Of a DNA stretch of 64,000 nt, positions 50,174-60,033 are shown in pieces. Origin of the DNA: Alphaproteobacteria bacterium. GTDB taxonomy: Bacteria; Pseudomonadota; Alphaproteobacteria; Micropepsales; Micropepsaceae. The notes under the pieces are model-generated. The model was not told the DNA's origin, ran no database searches, and saw only the letters and a program-made list of their open reading frames with translations. Both the position numbers and the translations under genes were made by a program. Position 1 is the first letter of the stretch, and every line of letters starts with the position of its first letter. The DNA is taken from NCBI GenBank assembly GCA_028871345.1, contig JAGWNK010000005.1:61652-125651 (forward strand), given 5' to 3'.

Positions 50174-51097
50174 TCAGCCGCCGATCTTAAGATTTGCCAT
50201 CCCGTCATTCGACAGGGTGCCGCGATAGGCCTTGAGGCGGACGCTGCCCGAGCCCATGGCGCTGATCCGCGGGTCGACGGCGGTGCCACCGAACGTGACG
50301 TTGCCCGAGCCCATGATGTCGACATGAAGCGGATTGGCCTCGCCACCTGCGATCGTCACCGAACCCGAGCCCGCGATGCTGGCCTTGACCGGCCCGTTGA
50401 CGCCCGCGGCCGTGAAGTCTCCGGAGCCCGCGATATCGACGTCGATGGGGCCGTTGATCCAGCCTGCGGCGACGGAGCCCGAGCCGGCGATGTCGGCCTT
50501 CATCCTGCGTGCGTTGCCGATCTTGATGTCGCCGCTGCCCGCCGTCTCGGCGCTCACCAATCCGGCGACGTTGCCGACCCAGACCTTGCCGGAGCCCGCG
50601 AGCGACAGATGCGCGTCAGCCACGTTGCCGATGTGCGATTCCGTATACCCGGACGCGTCGAAGGCAAGCGAACCCTGGGTGTCGCCGATGGTGGCGTTGC
50701 CGACGAGCCCGTCGACCTTCACCGCGGAGCCGCGCGGCACGGCGACATGGATGACAAGCTGCGACGATTGCGGTGTCAGGTCCTGCGAGAAATTGAACCA
50801 GTTGTGCCAATCCCAGACGCCGTCGACCGAGTTCGAACGGATGGAAAGCGTGCCGCCCGCGCTGTTCACCTGCAGGCCGCTCACCCGATCCTGCAACCCG
50901 CTGATCTGCAGCACCATCGGACCGGACTCCTTCACGTCGACCTTCACGGTGGCGACGATGCCGTCCATCTTGAGCGTCCGCGCGTCATACGGGCGCCATG
51001 GACCGTTGACCCACGCTGCATTGCCGGCCTTGGCGGGAAGGGTGATGGCGGCCGCGATGGCGGCGCCGATCAGGATCGAGGAAATCCGGCTGCGCAT
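50174..51097 (-). CDS. Exported GIN-domain (DUF2807) protein
   Basis: A 307-aa protein with a signal peptide ([20 protein letters not shown], cleavage near AKA) and a right-handed beta-helix built from repeated short strands. The repeats are visible as [64 protein letters not shown] and [15 protein letters not shown]-domain proteins are cell-surface or periplasmic and of unknown activity. It is upstream of the PBP gene on the same strand, separated by a strong hairpin. Confidence 0.88.
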   Translation of the reverse strand: MRSRISSILIGAAIAAAITLPAKAGNAAWVNGPWRPYDARTLKMDGIVATVKVDVKESGPMVLQISGLQDRVSGLQVNSAGGTLSIRSNSVDGVWDWHNWFNFSQDLTPQSSQLVIHVAVPRGSAVKVDGLVGNATIGDTQGSLAFDASGYTESHIGNVADAHLSLAGSGKVWVGNVAGLVSAETAGSGDIKIGNARRMKADIAGSGSVAAGWINGPIDVDIAGSGDFTAAGVNGPVKASIAGSGSVTIAGGEANPLHVDIMGSGNVTFGGTAVDPRISAMGSGSVRLKAYRGTLSNDGMANLKIGG

Positions 51098-51268
51098 GGC
51101 GATACTCCCAACGGCGTGCGCAACACAGATAGGCTCTCCCCACTGTTATGCACAGCCAACCAAATTTGCAGAGCCCCGGCGCCCCCCAAGAGGGGGAACA
51201 AACTAGCAACCACCGATTCCCCTGAACAGCAAAGAAATCGTTTCCGTCCAAGCCCTTGACCCGCACCG

Positions 51269-51964
51269 TCACGGAATGAGGCGGTAGCCTCCGCTTTCGG
51301 TCACCAGGATGCGCGCCTCGCTGGGGTTCTGCTCGATCTTCTGGCGCAAGCGATAGATGTGCGTCTCGAGCGTGTGGGTGGTGACGGCCGGATTGTAGCC
51401 CCACACCTCGTTGAGCAGGGTCTCGCGCGCCACCGTCTCGCCGCAGCGGTAGAGATATTTGAGGATGTTGGTTTCCTTCTCGGTCAGCCGGATCTTCTTC
51501 GCCGCCGTATCGATCAGGACCTTCGCGGAAGGCCTGAAGGTGTAAGGACCGATGCGGTACATGGCCTCTTCGCTGCGGCCGTGGCTGCGCAGATGGGCGT
51601 GCACCCTCGCCATCAGGACAGCGAAATGGAAGGGCTTCGTGACATAGTCGTTGGCGCCGGAATCGAGGCCGCGAATGGTATCGCCGGCGCTGGCGGAGGC
51701 GGTGAGCAGCACGATGGGACAGGTCACGCCGCCGGCGCGGAATTCGCGGCAGAGCTCGCGCCCGTCGCCGTCGGGGAGCCCCACGTCGAGAATGATGAAC
51801 TCGTAGAGCCCGTCCCTGGCGGCCGACCGCGCCCTTGCGCAGTCCCCCGCCTGGATCACCGCATAGGAGGCCTCCTGGGTGAGCTGCTCGGCCAGGGAGG
51901 CGCTCAGCATGGCATCGTCTTCCACCAAGAGAACGCGCTTGGCGCTGTGCATCGGCATGAACAT
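51269..51964 (-). CDS. OmpR-family response regulator
   Basis: A 231-aa two-domain regulator. The receiver has acidic residues in LLVEDDAML, the phospho-accepting Asp in FIILDVGLPDGDG, a Thr/Ser switch in VLLTASAS and the Lys in YVTKPFHF. The C-terminal winged helix (IRLTEKETNILKYLYRCGET ... THTLETHIYRLRQKIE) is of OmpR/PhoB type. No histidine kinase is nearby, so it is an orphan. Closely similar regulators are widespread in alphaproteobacteria. Several in-frame ATGs at the start leave the exact N-terminus uncertain by up to four residues. Confidence 0.9.
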   Translation of the reverse strand: MFMPMHSAKRVLLVEDDAMLSASLAEQLTQEASYAVIQAGDCARARSAARDGLYEFIILDVGLPDGDGRELCREFRAGGVTCPIVLLTASASAGDTIRGLDSGANDYVTKPFHFAVLMARVHAHLRSHGRSEEAMYRIGPYTFRPSAKVLIDTAAKKIRLTEKETNILKYLYRCGETVARETLLNEVWGYNPAVTTHTLETHIYRLRQKIEQNPSEARILVTESGGYRLIP

Positions 51965-52026
51965 CCAAAGCTAGGGTGCGGGCGAACTCTATCCGGTTTC
52001 CGGCCGCCGGTGTATTGGGAAGCGAC

Positions 52027-53103
52027 ATGCCGCGCCCCTCCCCCCGGTCCCCGAAAGATGCCGCCCGGCAGGGCCTGTTGCGCGTCGCCCGGGCGACGGA
52101 TGCCCTGAGATGCGGCCGCCCCGTGGTGATCGAAGGCTTCACCGTGCTGGCGGTCGAGACGGCGACCGACCAGATGATCGCCGCCAGGTGCGCGTCGCGG
52201 CGCCTGCTGGTGCTGAGCCACGCCCGGGCCCGTACCCTGAAGATCCGCCTCTACACCCCCGATGTCGTCGCCCTGCCCGTCGCCAAGGCGATGCGCGCTT
52301 CGGAGCTGCGGGCCATCGCCGATCCCACCGCGGACCTGGCGACCCCGCTCAAGGGCCCGTTCGAGGCGCTGCGCCACCGGCTGCCGCCTTCGCTCGTTGC
52401 GGCGGTGAAACTGGCCAAGCTGGCCGGGCTGCTTCCGGCGGCCATCGTCTGCAAGACAGGGTCCCGCGACGATCTGTCGGTGGCCGAGGTCATGGACTAC
52501 GAAGCCGAAGCGGCAGCGAGTCTGGTGCTCGTGACGCGCGCGCGTGTGCCGCTGGAGGGCGCCGAGCACACCGAGCTCGCCGCCTTCCGTTCCGGCGACG
52601 GCGCGCCGGAGAACTACGCCATCATCATCAACAAGCCGGCGCCGCCGGGACCGGTTCTGGCGCGCCTGCATTCGGAATGCTTCACCGGCGATCTGCTCGG
52701 TTCGCTCAAATGCGACTGCGGCGCCCAGCTGCGCGGCGCCGTCCAAACCATCTCGCAAGCGGGCGGCGGCGTGCTGCTCTATCTGGCCCAGGAAGGCCGC
52801 GGCATCGGCCTGATCAACAAGCTGCGCGCCTACCGCCTGCAGGATCAGGGCTTCGATACGCTCGAGGCCAACGAACGGCTTGGTTTCGAAGCGGATGAAC
52901 GCCTCTACGCGCTGGCGGCGAGGATGCTCGCGCTGCTGGGCTACAGATCCGTCCGTCTGCTGACCAACAACCCCGACAAGGTGGCCGCGCTCGAGGCGGC
53001 GGGCATCGCGGTCGCCGAACGCGTGCCCCACGCCTTCCCCGACAACGTGCACAACCGCGCCTACCTGCAGACCAAGAGGGTCAAAGCGGGCCACCTTCTC
53101 TGA
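52027..53103 (+). CDS. ribA: GTP cyclohydrolase II
   Basis: A 358-aa riboflavin-pathway enzyme that opens GTP to 2,5-diamino-6-ribosylamino-pyrimidinone phosphate. The C-terminal catalytic domain has the zinc Cys set (HSECFTGDLLGSLKCDCGAQ) and EGRGIGLINKLRAYRLQDQG. The N-terminal 160 aa are an extra domain often seen in alphaproteobacterial RibA, resembling a decayed DHBP synthase without its catalytic motif. The ATG at 52027 has GGAA seven bases upstream, giving preference over an upstream GTG. Confidence 0.92.
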   Translation: MPRPSPRSPKDAARQGLLRVARATDALRCGRPVVIEGFTVLAVETATDQMIAARCASRRLLVLSHARARTLKIRLYTPDVVALPVAKAMRASELRAIADPTADLATPLKGPFEALRHRLPPSLVAAVKLAKLAGLLPAAIVCKTGSRDDLSVAEVMDYEAEAAASLVLVTRARVPLEGAEHTELAAFRSGDGAPENYAIIINKPAPPGPVLARLHSECFTGDLLGSLKCDCGAQLRGAVQTISQAGGGVLLYLAQEGRGIGLINKLRAYRLQDQGFDTLEANERLGFEADERLYALAARMLALLGYRSVRLLTNNPDKVAALEAAGIAVAERVPHAFPDNVHNRAYLQTKRVKAGHLL

Positions 53104-53109
53104 CCGGAC

Positions 53110-53180
53110 AGGCAGATTTTGCCGACCAAGCCAAGCTTTCTTGGCGGAAACGAGCCTTCCGAATCTGGCAAGGGGCTTGC
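53110..53180 (+). promoter_or_regulatory. Sigma-54 promoter with ftr-like site before the 53193 gene
   Basis: TGGCAAGGGGCTTGC (53166-53180) fits the RpoN consensus with correct 10-base spacing. AGGCAGATTTTGCCG (53110-53124) matches CGGCAA-N3-TTGCCG with two differences and lies 41 bases upstream. The predicted transcription start (about 53192) is next to the ATG at 53193, which would make the mRNA nearly leaderless. Confidence 0.55.
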
Positions 53181-53192
53181 TTGGTCCGGTCC

Positions 53193-53729
53193 ATGCCTGC
53201 GATCGACTATTCGGCCCACCTCGCCAGCACCCTGACCCCGGCCCCCGCCGCGGCGGGCGGTGCCGCGGGCAATGCGACGACGGCCGACGCGGCGTCGAAG
53301 CCGGCATTCTCGTTCGCCGATTTCCTCGACATCATCAATCCGCTGCAGCACTTCCCGGTGATCTCGACCCTTTACCGCCACCTGACGGGCGACACCATCG
53401 GCGTGCCGGAGAAGATCGCCGGCGACACGCTGTACGGCGGATTTGTCGGCCTCATCGCCTCGCTCGGCGACACACTGTTCCAGGACCTGACCGGCAAGGA
53501 CATCGGCGACACGGTGTACGCCTTCCTGACCGGATCGGGCGACAAGCCGTCGACGGCGGTCGCCGCGGCACCCACCGCCACGCCGGCCAGCGTCACCCCC
53601 GCGAGCGCCATCTCGCTCAACACCCCGGACATGACCTCGCTCTTGAGCGTCATCGAGCGCCAGGGAATCGATGCGGACACCACGCAGCGCGCTCTCAGCG
53701 CCTATGCGCGGGCCGGAGCCGCCAATTAG
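53193..53729 (+). CDS. Uncharacterised small protein under a flagellar-type promoter
   Basis: A 178-aa protein without signal peptide. An Ala-rich start (1-35) leads to a conserved-looking core FADFLDIINPLQHFPVISTL ... YRHLTGDTIGVPEKIAGDTL with repeated GDT motifs (about 36-112), then an Ala/Thr/Pro-rich linker and a short helix. I do not recognise the family. The low-complexity ends and sigma-54/ftr-like upstream elements resemble exported flagellar accessory proteins. Ribosome binding is weak (AAGGGG is 17 bases upstream), so the start is uncertain. Confidence 0.65.
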   Translation: MPAIDYSAHLASTLTPAPAAAGGAAGNATTADAASKPAFSFADFLDIINPLQHFPVISTLYRHLTGDTIGVPEKIAGDTLYGGFVGLIASLGDTLFQDLTGKDIGDTVYAFLTGSGDKPSTAVAAAPTATPASVTPASAISLNTPDMTSLLSVIERQGIDADTTQRALSAYARAGAAN

Positions 53730-53757
53730 AAGGATGAGCGAGGTTTCGCCAAGAAAC

Positions 53758-53776
53758 CCCGCCAGCAACAGGCGGG
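53758..53776. terminator. Possible terminator hairpin between convergent genes
   Basis: CCCGCC-AGCAACA-GGCGGG forms a 6-bp stem between the 53193 gene and yggS, next to another small inverted repeat (GGTTTC / GAAACC, 53742-53758). T-runs are weak on both strands. Confidence 0.35.
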
Positions 53777-53798
53777 CCTATCTGCCTTAGTTCTTCGT

Positions 53799-54473
53799 CT
53801 AGCCGCGTTCGCCGAAGATGGCGGTGCCGACCCGCACATGCGTGGCGCCGAAACGGATGGCCGTCTCGAAGTCCCCGCTCATGCCCATGCTGAGAAGCGG
53901 CAGCGCGGACTCTTCGGCCAGCTTGGCCAGAAGCGCGAAATGCGGCGCGGGCGCTTCGTCGAAGGGCGGCACGCACATCAGTCCTGAGACTTCCAATCCC
54001 AGCGCACGGGCGGCCGCCAGAAGGGCGGGCGCATGGACCGGCGCCACGCCGGCCTTCTGAGGCTCTTCGCCCGTGTTCACCTGGACCAGCACGCGCGGCG
54101 TGCGCCCGCTGCGCGCCATCTCCTCTTTCAGCGCCCGGGCCAGTTTTTCGCGGTCCAGCGAATGGATCACGTCGAAGAGGCCGACCGCCTCGCGCACCTT
54201 GTTGGTCTGCAAGGGTCCGATCATGTGCAATTCGATGTCCGGATAGGCCGCCTTCAGAGCGGGCCACTTGGCAAGCGCCTCCTGCACCCGGTTCTCGCCG
54301 AAGACGCGGTGGCCGAGTTGGAGGAGCGGCCGGATGGCGTCTTCGGGGTGGGTCTTGGTCACCGCGACCAGATGGGTGAACGGTGCCGGCTTCAGCGCGC
54401 TCTTCCGCGCCGCCTCGATGCGCGCGAGGATGTGGCGGAAATTGTCCGCGATGCTGGACGCCGCGAGGGCCAT
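53799..54473 (-). CDS. PLP homeostasis protein YggS (YBL036C family)
   Basis: A 224-aa single-domain PLP-binding TIM barrel that controls free pyridoxal phosphate and influences amino-acid pools. The PLP lysine is in LVAVTKTHPEDAI; FGENRVQEAL, LHMIGPLQTNKVREAV, VQVNTGEEPQKAGV, GLMCVPP and MGMSGDFETAIRFGATHVRV are family blocks. The ATG at 54473 gives normal length. Its start codon is two bases from that of the divergent ThiE-like gene. Confidence 0.95.
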   Translation of the reverse strand: MALAASSIADNFRHILARIEAARKSALKPAPFTHLVAVTKTHPEDAIRPLLQLGHRVFGENRVQEALAKWPALKAAYPDIELHMIGPLQTNKVREAVGLFDVIHSLDREKLARALKEEMARSGRTPRVLVQVNTGEEPQKAGVAPVHAPALLAAARALGLEVSGLMCVPPFDEAPAPHFALLAKLAEESALPLLSMGMSGDFETAIRFGATHVRVGTAIFGERG

Positions 54474-54475
54474 GG

Positions 54476-55078
54476 ATGAGCGATAGCTTGGAGCGCAGGA
54501 AGCTGGCAAGGGCGGCGTTCCGCCTGGCCCTGCGCCGCAAGAGCATCCTGCCGCCGCTGGTGTTGATGACCGACGACGAGCGGCTGGCCGACCCTGTCGC
54601 GGCGGCGCGGCGGCTGCCGAGGGGCAGCATGGTCGTGGTACGCGCGCGCGAGCCTTCCCGGCGTGCGGCTTTGACATCGACGATGCTCGAGCTTGCCCGC
54701 GAACGCCATCTCATCGTGCTGGTGGCCGACGATCCGGCGCTGGCCGGCCTCGCCGACGGCCTGCATCTGCCGGAAGCGAAATTGGCGCAAGCCGCCCGCT
54801 GGCGCGCCTGTCGCCGGCTCCTGGTGACGGGATCGGCGCATTCCTTGGGTGCGCTCGCGCGGGCGCGTTTTCTCGACGCCGTCTTCCTGTCGCCGGTCTT
54901 CCCGACCCCGAGCCACCCGGAGCGGCCGGCCCTTTCGGCCGTGCGCGCCAATCTGATGGCGCAGAAATCCCGCGTGCCGGTCTATGCTTTGGGGGGCGTG
55001 ACCGCGCGCAATGGCGGGCGGCTATACGGTCTCTGCGGCATCGCGGCGATCGGCGCGCTCAGCCCCGATCAGACGTGA
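54476..55078 (+). CDS. Thiamine-phosphate-synthase-like (ThiE/TenI family) protein
   Basis: A 200-aa TIM-barrel protein with partial ThiE signatures: LIVLVADDPALAGLADGLHL, FLSPVFPTPSHPERPAL and VYALGGVTARNGGR. The usual VHLGQ(E/D)D element reads GLHLPEAKL, so substrate use may differ from true ThiE and it may act as a TenI-like aminase or be a paralogue. GAGG about eight bases upstream supports the ATG at 54476. It ends inside the 3' end of the convergent porin gene. Confidence 0.72.
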   Translation: MSDSLERRKLARAAFRLALRRKSILPPLVLMTDDERLADPVAAARRLPRGSMVVVRAREPSRRAALTSTMLELARERHLIVLVADDPALAGLADGLHLPEAKLAQAARWRACRRLLVTGSAHSLGALARARFLDAVFLSPVFPTPSHPERPALSAVRANLMAQKSRVPVYALGGVTARNGGRLYGLCGIAAIGALSPDQT

Positions 55079-56262
55079 AGCTTGAGATGGACGAAGGCCG
55101 CGTTCATGTCGATGCGCGACGCGCCGTTGTAGAAGAGCCCGCTATTGCGGTTGTATTTCAGGTCCTGCCAGCCGACCGTCGCCTGCAGATTGGCATTGAA
55201 GACATAGCCGACGGAGGCCTGATAGCCGTGCACGCCGATGGTCGGCGCCACGGTCCCGCCGTCGGCGGTCCCCGTGCCGAATTCGGCACCGGCAATCCAC
55301 GGACCGTCCGTGATCGTCGTGCTCAGATGCGTGCTGTCGGTGCCGCCAGCGGCCAGCGCGTCATAAATGTCGAAGGCATAGGTGTTCGTGTGGCGATAGG
55401 CGCCGCCGACGGCGACCTTCACGTCGTCATTGACGTTGTAATCGATCTCGCTGCCGAATCCCCATTCGGTGAGGCCGGCGTGGCCCAAGGTCTTGCGCTC
55501 GGCATGGGCGAAGGAAAATCCGCCGTACAATCCGACCGAGACCGGGCCGAAATAGTTGCTGTAGCTCGCGGCGCCTTCCCAGATGCTCTTCTGCCGGTTG
55601 GAGAGGTTGGGGCCGTTGTTGAGGAACGGGACGACGTCGCGGCCCTCCGACGGGGTGTAGGAGGCGGCCAGCTGGAGGCCGAACAGGCGTGGCGTGTAAT
55701 AGGAGATCTTGGCGTAGTTGAGGGAGGACTCGACGGCGCTGTTGAGGGCGAAGACTCGCGTAAAATCGCGCCCCGTGGTGGGATCGAGAAAGAAGGTCGC
55801 GTTGGCGTTGTCCATGGAGGTGGCGTCGTCCACCACCGGTCCGGTGACCGACAGCGCATAGGCTGCCCCGTCGGTCATGCCGATTTCCACGCGGCCGAGG
55901 CCCGTCTGGGCCAAGCCGTAGACCTTCTGGACCAGGCGCCCGCCGTAGTTGTCGTAAGACAGTTTGTCGCGCGCCACCTCGAACGACGACTTCAGCGACA
56001 GCGTCAGGCCGCTGTCGTAGTCCCGCTCCAGCTTTGCGGAGATGTCGGCGAGCCCGCTGGCCCATTGCTGCTCGAACCCGGCCTGCTTTGGCATGCTCGT
56101 GTCGAACAAGCTGCCCTCGGCGCGTCCTCCGACGGTCAGGTTGAGGCCGGACAAAGCAGTCGTCCAGGGACTGATGCTCCAGTCGCCGAGATCGGCCGCA
56201 AACGCCGGTCCGGCGACCACGGCCAGCGCCGCCGCGCAGACATGCAGACGCACGTTCCTCAC
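55069..56262 (-). CDS. Outer-membrane porin
   Basis: A 397-aa beta-barrel with signal peptide (VRNVRLHVCAAALAVVAGPA, cleavage at AFA) and alternating hydrophobic strands such as LTLSLKSSFEVARDKL, LQLAASYTPSEGRD, VSVGLYGGFSFAHAER and VKVAVGGAYRHTNTYAF. The last strand is FVHLKLHV, ending in Val rather than the usual Phe. It is a general-diffusion-type porin of the alphaproteobacterial Porin_4 kind. The GTG start has GGGGGAGAG upstream. Confidence 0.88.
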   Translation of the reverse strand: MRNVRLHVCAAALAVVAGPAFAADLGDWSISPWTTALSGLNLTVGGRAEGSLFDTSMPKQAGFEQQWASGLADISAKLERDYDSGLTLSLKSSFEVARDKLSYDNYGGRLVQKVYGLAQTGLGRVEIGMTDGAAYALSVTGPVVDDATSMDNANATFFLDPTTGRDFTRVFALNSAVESSLNYAKISYYTPRLFGLQLAASYTPSEGRDVVPFLNNGPNLSNRQKSIWEGAASYSNYFGPVSVGLYGGFSFAHAERKTLGHAGLTEWGFGSEIDYNVNDDVKVAVGGAYRHTNTYAFDIYDALAAGGTDSTHLSTTITDGPWIAGAEFGTGTADGGTVAPTIGVHGYQASVGYVFNANLQATVGWQDLKYNRNSGLFYNGASRIDMNAAFVHLKLHV

Positions 56263-56450
56263 CCCACTCTCCCCCGCTCGCCCGGGACGCTACCCGAGCG
56301 CACCCGCCTTTATTGTTAAACCTTTACAATACGGACCGATTTGCCCCAAGGCCAGTTGGCCCTGCGTTGCACGCGGGGCAGCGGCCCTTTATAAGCCGGA
56401 ACCGCCCTTAGCGGGACTCGGTGTCCCATCCTTGATCAAAGAGCAGCCTG

Positions 56451-56903
56451 ATGCGGTTTTTTCCGATAGTTGCGTGCGGTCTGCTGCTGGCGGGCTGCGG
56501 TTCCTCGAACAGCGACGTCATCCAGGACAGCGATACCGGCTCCACCGCCATTTCGAGCGAGAGCGGCCAGCGCATGTTGGGTGTTAATTCCTATCTGTGG
56601 CATGCCACGCTGGATACGCTGTCGTTCATGCCGCTGACCTCGGCCGATCCCTTCGGCGGCGTGATCATCACCGACTGGTACTCTTCGCCGCAGGCGCCCG
56701 ACGAACGACTCAAGGTCACGGTCTACATCCTCGACCGGCACTTGCGGGCCGACGGCATCCGGGTCGCCGTGTTCCGCCAGACCCGGACCGCCGGTGTCTG
56801 GGCCGATGCTCCGGTCAATCCCGACACCGCGACCAAGCTGACGGATTCGATCCTGACCCGCGCCCGCGAACTGCGCCTGGCCACACAGCAGCCCGACAAG
56901 TAG
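56451..56903 (+). CDS. DUF3576 lipoprotein
   Basis: A 150-aa predicted lipoprotein: lipobox LLLAGCGSS places the acylated Cys at residue 16. The DUF3576 core contains LGVNSYLWHATLDTLSFMPL and GGVIITDWYSSPQAPDERLK. It is conserved before leuS in alphaproteobacteria and presumably transcribed with leuS and lptE. An outer-membrane assembly role is suggested by that company but not shown. Confidence 0.9.
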   Translation: MRFFPIVACGLLLAGCGSSNSDVIQDSDTGSTAISSESGQRMLGVNSYLWHATLDTLSFMPLTSADPFGGVIITDWYSSPQAPDERLKVTVYILDRHLRADGIRVAVFRQTRTAGVWADAPVNPDTATKLTDSILTRARELRLATQQPDK

Positions 56904-56962
56904 CCCTCGAAAGGCTGGAATTGGCGGCGCGTTTCGCGCACAACACCGTCATGTGAGGGAAC

Positions 56963-59494
56963 ATGGCGCGCTACAACGCAAAGCAATCCGAATCGCGCTG
57001 GCAGGTCGCCTGGGACGAAGCCCAGGTGTTCGCAACGCCGGCTCACAGCGCGAAACCCAAATACTATGTGCTCGAGATGTTCCCGTATCCGTCGGGACGC
57101 ATCCACATCGGCCATGTGCGCAACTACACGATGGGCGACGTGCTCGCCCGCTTCCGTCGCGCCCAGGGCTACAGCGTCCTGCATCCCATGGGCTGGGACG
57201 CCTTCGGCCTGCCGGCGGAAAACGCGGCCCGCGAAAAAGGCGTCAGCCCGCGCGACTGGACCTACGCCAACATCGCCACCATGCGCGACCAGCTCAAGCA
57301 GATGGGGCTGTCCATCGACTGGACGCGTGAATTCGCCACCTGCGATGCGGGCTACTACCGCCACCAGCAGAAGCTGTTCCTCGACTTCTACCGCGAAGGC
57401 CTCGTCTACCGCAGCGAAGCCGACGTCAATTGGGACCCCGTGGACCAGACCGTGCTCGCCAACGAGCAGGTGACCGACGGCCTCGGCTGGCGTTCTGGCG
57501 CGCCGGTGGAGCGCAAGAAGCTCTCGCAGTGGTTCCTCAAGATCACCGCCTATTCGCAGGATTTGCTCGCCGCGCTGGACGGCCTCGACCGCTGGCCCGA
57601 GAAGGTGCGGCTGATGCAGAAGAACTGGATCGGCCGTTCCGAGGGCCTGCGCTTCACCTTCACGCTGTCGAACGGCGAGAAGCTCGACATCTTCACGACG
57701 CGCCCCGACACGCTGTTTGGCGCCAGCTTCGCGGCATTGTCGCCGGATCATCCGTTGACGGAGGAACTGGCCAAGAAGGATCCCAAGCTGGCGGCCTTCG
57801 TGGCGGAGTGCCGGCGCGTGGGCACCGCCGAAGCCGAAATCGAGAAGGCCGAGAAGCTCGGCTATGACACGGCGATCACCGCAACCCATCCCTTCGATCC
57901 CGACTGGACGCTGCCGGTCTATGTCGCCAATTTCGTGCTGATGGGCTACGGCACCGGCGCCATCTTCGGCTGCCCGGCGCACGACCAGCGCGACCTGGAA
58001 TTCGCCCGCAAATACAAGCTGCCCGTGCTGCCGGTCGTTATTCCCGACGACGCCGATCCCACAAGCTTCACCATCGGCGACGAAGCCTATGTCGGGCCTG
58101 GCAGACTAGCCAATTCGCGCTTCCTCGATGGTCTGGAGGTCGAAGCGGCCAAGGACGAGGTGGCGAAGCGGCTGGAATCGCAAGGTGCGGCCCGCACCGT
58201 GCAATACCGCCTGCGCGATTGGCTGGTGTCGCGCCAGCGTCCCTGGGGCTGCCCCATCCCGATGGTGCATTGCGCGCATTGCGGCGTCGTGCCGGTGAAG
58301 GAATCCGATCTGCCTGTCAAGCTGCCCGAGACCATCGCCTTCAACGTCAAGGGCAATCCGCTCGAAGCAGACCCTGCCTGGAAGCACACGCAGTGCCCGA
58401 ACTGCGGCGGCGAGGCCGTGCGCGATACCGACACGCTCGACACCTTCGTCGATTCTTCCTGGTACTTCGTGCGCTTCACCGACAGTCATGCCGGGGTGCC
58501 GGTCAACCGCGACGCGGCGGACTACTGGCTGCCGGTCGACCAGTACATCGGCGGCATCGAGCACGCGATCCTGCATCTGCTCTATGCGCGCTTCTTCGTG
58601 CGCGCCATGAAGAAGGCGGGATACCTCAAGCTCGACGAGCCGTTCGCGGGGCTTTTCACCCAGGGCATGGTCTGCCACGAAACCTACAAGGACGCCGAAG
58701 GCAACTGGCTGGCGCCCGACCAGATCGAGAAGCGCGACGGCAGCGCTTTCCTCAAGCAAACGGGCGCGCCCGTGACCGTCGGCCCTTCCGAGAAGATGTC
58801 GAAGTCGAAGAAGAACGTGGTGGCGCCCGAGACCATCATCGACATCTTCGGGGCCGATACCATCCGCTGGTTCATGTTGTCCGATACCCCGCCCGAGCGC
58901 GACATCGAATGGACCGACGAAGGCGCGGATTCCTGCTGGAAATTCGTTCAGCGCATCTGGCGCGTGACGAGCGAGGCCGAAGGCCTGCCGCCGCCGGGCA
59001 CCCCTGCGGCAGGAGAGGTCCATGAGCTGCGCCGGGCCACCCACCGCGCCATTGCGGCGGTCACCGAGGAGTTGGCGGGGCTGCGCTTCAACCGCGCGGT
59101 GGCGCAGATTTATGCCTTCGTCAATGCTATAACGGCGACGCCGGACGCACCGGGGGCGGTGCGCCGCGAGGCCTTGGAGGCATTGGTGCTGCTGATCAGC
59201 CCGATGATGCCGCACCTGTCGGAGAGCGCCTGGGAAGCGCTGGGCCACCAGCCTTTCGTGGCCGCCGCGCCGTGGCCGCAGGCCGATCCGAGCCTCCTCG
59301 CCGTGCAGACCGTGACCATCGCCGTGCAGGTGAACGGCAAACTGCGCGGCACCATCGAGGCGGCGCCAGGCGCGGACGAAGAGAGCTTGAAGAACGCCGC
59401 CTTCGCCCTCGACCCCGTCAAGCGCGCCATGGAGGGAAAAAGTCCCCGCAAGGTGATCGTCGTGCCCAATCGCATCGTGAACATCGTCGCATGA
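56963..59494 (+). CDS. leuS: Leucyl-tRNA synthetase
   Basis: An 843-aa class I synthetase. The HIGH motif is in [20 protein letters not shown], the CP1 editing domain spans about 220-420 ([24 protein letters not shown] region), and the KMSKS motif is in [11 protein letters not shown]. The C-terminal anticodon-binding domain is complete. GAGGGA precedes the ATG. The stop overlaps lptE by ATGA. Confidence 0.98.
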   Translation: MARYNAKQSESRWQVAWDEAQVFATPAHSAKPKYYVLEMFPYPSGRIHIGHVRNYTMGDVLARFRRAQGYSVLHPMGWDAFGLPAENAAREKGVSPRDWTYANIATMRDQLKQMGLSIDWTREFATCDAGYYRHQQKLFLDFYREGLVYRSEADVNWDPVDQTVLANEQVTDGLGWRSGAPVERKKLSQWFLKITAYSQDLLAALDGLDRWPEKVRLMQKNWIGRSEGLRFTFTLSNGEKLDIFTTRPDTLFGASFAALSPDHPLTEELAKKDPKLAAFVAECRRVGTAEAEIEKAEKLGYDTAITATHPFDPDWTLPVYVANFVLMGYGTGAIFGCPAHDQRDLEFARKYKLPVLPVVIPDDADPTSFTIGDEAYVGPGRLANSRFLDGLEVEAAKDEVAKRLESQGAARTVQYRLRDWLVSRQRPWGCPIPMVHCAHCGVVPVKESDLPVKLPETIAFNVKGNPLEADPAWKHTQCPNCGGEAVRDTDTLDTFVDSSWYFVRFTDSHAGVPVNRDAADYWLPVDQYIGGIEHAILHLLYARFFVRAMKKAGYLKLDEPFAGLFTQGMVCHETYKDAEGNWLAPDQIEKRDGSAFLKQTGAPVTVGPSEKMSKSKKNVVAPETIIDIFGADTIRWFMLSDTPPERDIEWTDEGADSCWKFVQRIWRVTSEAEGLPPPGTPAAGEVHELRRATHRAIAAVTEELAGLRFNRAVAQIYAFVNAITATPDAPGAVRREALEALVLLISPMMPHLSESAWEALGHQPFVAAAPWPQADPSLLAVQTVTIAVQVNGKLRGTIEAAPGADEESLKNAAFALDPVKRAMEGKSPRKVIVVPNRIVNIVA

Positions 59495-60033
59495 GACCCC
59501 TCGCCACCGCTGCCGCCGTGATGCTCGCCGGCTTCGGCGCGGGATGCGGCTTCCATCCCCTGTACGCGATTCCCAACGCACCGAGCGGCAGCATGCAGAG
59601 GAACCTGGGATCGATCTATGTCGAACCGGTTCCCGACCGTCTCGGCTACGAGCTGCGCAACAACCTGATCGATCTGCTGGACGCGCAGCCGCGCCCGATC
59701 GGCGCCCGCTACCGTCTGCGCGTCACCCTGTCGGAGAAGAGCGAGGCCATCGGCGTGCAGAGCCAGCCGGCGCCCGGCGGCATCACCCAGACCGCCATCA
59801 CGCGCTACAACGACACGATGACCGCGGAGTACGAGCTGGTCGATACGGCGACCAACACGGTCGTCAACCGCGGCGTGGAAACCGGACTGTCGGCCTACAA
59901 CGTGCTGGCCTCTCCCTACGCCACCTTGATCGGGCAGCAGGATGCCGATCGCCACGCCGCCGACGACATGGCCGACCGCATCCGCATCGACCTGGCGGTG
60001 TACTTCGCGCAAGGCGCCAAGCCGCACAAATGA
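59491..60033 (+). CDS. lptE: LPS-assembly lipoprotein LptE
   Basis: A 180-aa outer-membrane lipoprotein that plugs LptD and helps place lipopolysaccharide. The lipobox-like [13 protein letters not shown] (Cys at about 19) is the LptE hallmark, followed by [20 protein letters not shown]. It is coupled to leuS and holA by 4-base overlaps, the usual order leuS-lptE-holA. Confidence 0.93.
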   Translation: MRPLATAAAVMLAGFGAGCGFHPLYAIPNAPSGSMQRNLGSIYVEPVPDRLGYELRNNLIDLLDAQPRPIGARYRLRVTLSEKSEAIGVQSQPAPGGITQTAITRYNDTMTAEYELVDTATNTVVNRGVETGLSAYNVLASPYATLIGQQDADRHAADDMADRIRIDLAVYFAQGAKPHK

